From positions 1 through 64,000 of the forward strand of contig CH003065.1 of assembly GCA_000149265.1 (NCBI GenBank): a DNA stretch of 64,000 bases, written 5' to 3'. A model generated the notes under the pieces. The model was not told the origin of the DNA. It saw only the letters and a program-made list of their open reading frames with translations, and did not search any database. A program made the translations under genes and the position numbers. This DNA comes from Ciona savignyi (lineage: Eukaryota; Chordata; Ascidiacea; Phlebobranchia; Cionidae). Shown in pieces: positions 59,205 to 64,000 of the stretch (position 1 is its first letter; every line of letters starts with the position of its first letter).

Positions 59205-60535
59205 ATTATGTTTTTGTCCGTTTTTTTCGTTTTTTCTGTTTTTTTTTCGTCAAACGCTTGACAGGCATGGCTTGTGGCTCCGACATCTACCAGAAGGAAT
59301 AATGGAATCGCAATAAAACTTAGTCATTTGTCAGACCACATGATCTTGATAAGCAGAAACCAAATTTTTGGGTAATATACCTAGGAGAATTCCCCTGGGA
59401 GGTAAAAAAACATAGTTTTTTCAAAAAATTTTTGCTTTTTTGGGCATAGGGCATGAACGGCTGCTCTAATTTTTATTAGATTTAGTAATATAATAGTGTG
59501 TTAGCCACTACGTTACCAATTAGAAGAAACAAAGTATTTACTTAGGGAAATACCCTAAAAATGAAGATACAGTGGAACTCCGCTTGAAGACCACCTCGAT
59601 AACACGACCACCTCATTATCAGGACCACTTCCGTGCGGTCCCAAATAATTTACATAGGTAATGCATTGCATTATGTTTCAATAACGCGACCACCCCGGTT
59701 TCCAGACCAGGACCGCCATACTTTAGTCCAAAACTTTAAATTTAACTCCGCTTAAGTGACCACACGAGGTAAATATTTTGCCTTTGTCACCAAAAAAATA
59801 AGGTGAAATTTCTTCTATGATCAAAACAATAAGATTAAATGAGCGCACACGAAAAAAAACTGTAGCAAACAGAACTAAATCTTATAAGATAAACTTTAGT
59901 ATTAAATTTATTCTGCAGTATCTGATAAAATAATGGAATTTGGTAAAAATTTATTAAAAAGACAGACGTTTTGTCTGCATATGACGACAACTTGCTTTAA
60001 AGCAAAATTCGCTAACACGACCACCCCGCTAACGCGACCGCTTGATGACGGTCCCATAGGTGGTCAGGTAAGCGGGGTTCCACTGTATGTTTCTAAATCA
60101 AGATTGTGACAGGCATGGGTTTTGGCTCCGACATCTAACAGAAGAGATAATGGAATCCCAATGAAACTTAGTCATTTGTTAGACCACGTGGTCTAGATGA
60201 GCAGAAACCAAAATTCTGGGTAATATACCTAGGGGAATTCACCTGGGAGCTGAAACACTAAAACGATATTTTTTTCATGAAATTTAGCTTTTTTGGGCAT
60301 AGCGCATGAACGGCTGCTCCAATTTTGATTAGATTTGTTAAGCTAGTATTGTGTTAGCCACTGCGTTACCAATTAGAAGAAACAAAATATTTACCCAGTT
60401 AAATACCATAAAAATGAAGATATGTTTCTAAATCAAGATTTTGACAGACATGGATTGTGGCTCCGACATCTAACAGAAGGGATAATGTAATCCCAATGAA
60501 ACTTCGTCATTTGTTAGACCACATGGTACAATTTT
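59205..60535 (+). mobile_element. Hairpin/CTAG element, array H (duplicate of 46,735-47,560)
   Basis: Starts tatgtttttgtccgttttttt and ends in the same catggtacaattttaattgg junction as its partner; about three units plus the MITE. Confidence 0.7.
59570..60085. mobile_element. TA-target MITE (pogo/Tc1-mariner-like)
   Basis: A 516-bp element with inverted ends CAGTGGAACTCCGCTTG and CAGTGGAACCCCGCTTA (the latter read from the right end). Both are followed by GACCACCT within about 30 bp. Target duplication is TA (59568-59569 and 60086-60087). The paralogous site at about 47,098 reads gaagatatgttt without the element. Internal repeats of acgaccacc/gcgaccacc; no transposase coding. Confidence 0.9.
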
Positions 60536-61798
60536 AATTGGTAAGTCATATCCTAAGATGAACGTTTGCAACTTCTCAGAAGAGAAGTACTAAATACGTT
60601 TCTATTCTAACGCCTTGGAAATAGCTTCCTGATTAGAATTATACTGCTTCATATGTTGTTATAAGGCCTATACATCGAGTGTGTTGACATCCATTTGGTT
60701 TTTCATTTGCATGGATAAACAAGACTATGATATTTACGACTAATGTTTATAGTTTACAACGGTCAGATATGAAGGTTTAATTATAAAGGTACGAAATCCA
60801 TTTGATCGCTCTTAATTTTGCAAAATTAAACACGTAAAGTTACTAGATCAATTCTTTTAATTTTGTCCTTGTAGAATCGGTGATAATTATAAATTTGTAA
60901 GATTACGTAACAATATAGGACAAAAAAAGATACGCACCTTGGTCCTCCTCAACACATAACATCATAGGAAAAAGGACATTGGTAACCAACTTTATGTCAG
61001 TGAGTTTTGGTATTAATTTATATTGGCTCTCTACTGCGATTAGCGGAAATGTTTCTATATAGCTTTCTTAAAACATTTTGAGGCTGCAAGCAGAAGTTAA
61101 TTGGCGTTATGAAAAAAATTATTATCCATGTTCAATATTCACCCAAAGTCGTATATTCTTGTTAGATTGGTACATGTCTGCACCATGTCATCTAACAATC
61201 CTGATAATTTTAATACTGCCTGAGGTTTAAAATATTCTAATATTGGACATCGATTTTACATCTCCTCTCCGTTTAAATACGAATTACAGATCCCGGTTAC
61301 TCATTTCAGCATGTGGAGATTTTGGAGAATTCTGAACTTAAAGTCAATCCTCATTTATTTAATTATTATTTTTTTAAAAGAACAACCTATGATGGGGTTC
61401 GTCCCTTTTTTGTGCGGAATTGATTTGGGGTATCCAGTCTAGTTAACCATTAGGGTCACACTACAGTAGGGCTATGCCAATCAATTTTTGGCGTATTCTT
61501 TTTCGGAGGTTTATTAGACGTAAAAACAGTAAATTTATATTACATGATTTTATTGATACATGGGATGGGTTAATGTGTTGAACTGAGGTTGATACATGTC
61601 TCCGAGACATATTTGATAATAATACGTTATACACAGGCCACATACATTAAGCGTTTAATTATACATCTAATAAAGGTATTGACATTTTTAAATTAGGTTT
61701 AAAAGAAATAACTTAACGTCACGTGATAGAGAAATAAAAGGTTCGGCTATATTTCATAACCTTTATATTCCATAACCACATGTAATTCAGTGTCAGAA

Positions 61799-64000
61799 TT
61801 ACACCAACAACCATCGGCCGGGACCACTAATTAAGTCCTTTTTGTTTACTTCAATTAACGGTCGCCACTTGTTCCTGGATGGTGTGAACAGTGCAATACG
61901 GCCTGGGCTTGAACTGTAAAATTACGCTTTAAGTACAGTTACTTTTATGCTTATTGAATTTCCTACCTTCCGTATACTGCAATGTGTTTTTTCAGAATGC
62001 AAGCGCAAGTTTCACCGAGGGGATACGGGACATCGGTGGTCAGCTTTGTCCAAACTCCGGTCGTTATATTCATCGACTCGGCAGATGATAGTGGGGTGTT
62101 ACCAATACCAAGTCCGCCTGGGCAGTGGCTTAGTTACACAATGCACTAACTAGCGAACCTAAAGCTTACCGAACACCAATATGGTTTCATTCAAACAAAC
62201 GGCTCCGCACAAAGCTCTGGCTTCGTTCATATCTTTACTGGTTATCCATTGATTGGTTGAAGCATTGTACAGTTCAACCACAGCACAGACTAATTTCCAT
62301 TGAATAAATCAATAAAATAATCAGAAAAGAACGTTTAAATTAAACACAACACACTGCAATTGTTCTGGTGACCCGACGGTGGACACGAAGTAATCTGACA
62401 TTGCTCATTGATAACGCGCCTTGTGTTTTGCATCCACGGGGATAAACATGAATATCCTGTCCTATCCTCTCCTGAATAGATTGGTTAGAAAATGGTTTTT
62501 ATTAGCGCAGGAAATTGCAACAATTGTTTCGTAAATACTTTTCAAATCGTTGGTGACAGGATAATTATATTTTCGAAGTAGTGCTTAAAATGCTACAATG
62601 TTTATTTTGTCGCTCTGGAATCGTTTTTGTAAAGTTTATAAACCACCCAGACAACCTGTCCTAGTAATAAAATTAATATCGGAAATAAAACAAGAGTATA
62701 AGAAAATCTATTAATTAAAATCTAGAANNNNNNNNNNNNNNNNNNNNNNNNNNNNNNNNNNNNNNNNNNNNNNNNNNNNNNNNNNNNNNNNNNNNNNNNN
62801 NNNNNNNNNNNNNNNNNNNNNNNNNNNCTTAACTTTTGCAGATTTCCGCCCAAGCGATAAGCCATATCTTATAAATACAATGTTTTCTAGTTAGAGATCA
62901 GGATAGCTTACTAAACTTTACCTTTAACCACAACAGTTGTTGTTCTTGTTCTAAAAATGCTTGTGTTGTTGTGACCAATGAGTTTCCATTTATTAGTAAG
63001 TGCATTGTACAAGTATGTGGAGATTTGAAATTTATTGTGGTGACAAACCAATTGCTTCGTAAGGCCGAACACATAGCTCTCCCCTGCGATGAGCGTATTA
63101 AACAATATAGATAAAATTAAACATTTAACACTTACCTTTTATACAAGCTGCAAACAAATGATACAGTACTTCTGGCATTGGTTGAAGTGTATGCCACTTT
63201 GCTCCATCGAAACATTGCACACTAGTGTCTGGTTGGCATCCCATATGACCATCACCCGGAGGTAAGCCAAAACAATAAAGTTTTCCATCGTAAACCACAA
63301 CAGTCGAATTGACTGGATAAATTCCTGTTACCTGCCAATCATTAAAGTGTCATTTCCTCATAAGAACAGAATGATTTCCACTCATAAATTGCTGTGGGGT
63401 ACACTCCAACATGGCCATTTTGTATTTGGGACACTTAAAGTTTGTATTTGGGACACTTACTTAAGTCCTGTAGACATTTGGCCAGTCTTGGTTTCAAATG
63501 CCTCTTATACAGTACAGTTGGTGTGGCTAAATAGTTAGCCGGACCAATATATGTAACTCTACGGAACCGGTTTTGGTGACAAGCCTGTCATTTTCGAAGT
63601 CTAGCAAATAATTGCCAAACCCGACCAAAGTCGTATTTTTTTCTACAAATGCTACCTGAACGCTTTAATTGGAAGAATAAACATTATTTTTGCAACCAAC
63701 TTTATTCCAGGTGTCTTACAGGCAAAAAACAAAACAACACAAACTGTAGTATTTTTAATAAACTATACCTTTAACGACAAGAACGGCATAGATTTTGTTG
63801 GAAGCAGGAATTGATGGATTTTTTGTTTATTTTGGTAAATGATATGTCTGTTAGGCCCCTAAAATAACTAGAGAATAAGAATATCTCCAAAAAACTTCTG
63901 CAAATCATGCTCACACATATATGTATACATATACATCTACTAACCCCAAGCTGTGTGGTCGAGTTTTCTTTTAAGTTCAAAGCCACAACATTCTTTCGGG
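61799..64000 (-). CDS. BTB-BACK-Kelch protein, KLHL-type, copy 4 (3' part only)
   Basis: Kelch-region exons on the minus strand: 64000-63945 (exon 7, running off the window), 63331-63136, 63083-62922, 62867-62828 (exon 10, cut by the N gap), 62289-62170, 62117-61967, 61913-61799 (stop). Lengths of complete exons equal those of copy 1 or 3 (196, 162, 120, 151, 115). Visible residues include YDGKLYCFGLPPGDGHMGCQ and YLYNALTNKWKLIGH. No stop is seen in the available exons, with TGG intact at the position mutated in copy 2. BTB and BACK exons lie beyond the window. Confidence 0.82.
62728..62827. other. Assembly gap (100 N)
   Basis: Exactly 100 N, removing the end of exon 10 and the start of the next intron of KLHL copy 4. 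Confidence 0.99.
63515..63608 (+). mobile_element. tRNA-derived SINE, degenerate
   Basis: Head gtgtggctaaatagttagccggacc with later gtgacaagcctgtcattttcgaagt. It lies in intron 7 of copy 4; a trace sits in the equivalent place of copy 2 (about 38,150-38,240). Confidence 0.45.

Larger units (their letters stand above)
58125..61798. other. Second unit of tandem duplication (spacer part)
   Basis: Near-identical to 44,521-48,822 in the same orientation, running from KLHL 5' flank and SINE (58,425-58,720) through the repeat array to the 3' spacer of copy 4. It differs by loss of about 1.1 kb at 58,890 and gain of a MITE at 59,570. Confidence 0.8.

Overview
The window is eukaryotic nuclear DNA from an invertebrate chordate-like genome. 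It is AT-rich, its genes have many exons with GT-AG introns, and it is full of SINEs, MITEs and tandem-repeat transposons. The intron style, SINE density and gene content suggest a tunicate (Ciona-like). That is an inference; only the animal origin is well supported, through a near-canonical ribosomal protein L10a. All gene models below were built by hand from splice sites, and most are phase-consistent from first to last exon.

Left third (1-22 kb), four genes. (1) The 3' part of a plus-strand gene with four EF-hand-like motifs (113-7,025). (2) A small minus-strand coiled-coil/membrane protein gene (2,901-3,558) lying inside one of its introns. (3) RPL10A/uL1 on the minus strand (7,917-10,801, six coding exons, 216 aa). 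(4) A 12-exon plus-strand gene (11,830-21,791) for a predicted secreted protein of about 469 aa. Its order is signal peptide, three antistasin-type cysteine repeats, a Reeler domain, a six-cysteine anaphylatoxin-like module and an Arg-rich tail. Its second intron carries a 21-bp minisatellite.

Right two thirds (25.6-64 kb): a cluster of four BTB-BACK-Kelch (KLHL-type) paralogues sharing the same 13-exon structure. Copy 1 is on the plus strand (26,375-32,743). Copies 2 (36,593-42,772), 3 (48,823-57,990) and 4 (61,799 to beyond the window end) are on the minus strand. Copies 1 and 2 form a tail-to-tail inverted duplication whose flanks include a shared SINE. Copies 3 and 4 belong to a roughly 13.6-kb tandem duplication with breakpoints near 44.5 and 58.1 kb in the 5' flank. 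Copy 2 has an in-frame stop in its kelch region. Copy 1 has a one-base insertion that only an acceptor 4 nt downstream rescues. Copy 3 looks intact. Copy 4 is cut by the window edge and by a 100-N gap.

Between and inside these genes is one main repeat family. It has a 5' hairpin, a core of tandem units of about 335 bp, and a 3' end with a CACGTG-centred palindrome about 10 nt before CTAG, resembling a non-autonomous Helitron/Helentron-like element. Two tRNA-derived SINE families, hAT-like and TA-target MITEs, and a foldback element with its own 190-bp array are also present. One MITE has a clean paralogous empty site. There are 100-N assembly gaps at 24,355-24,454 and 62,728-62,827.
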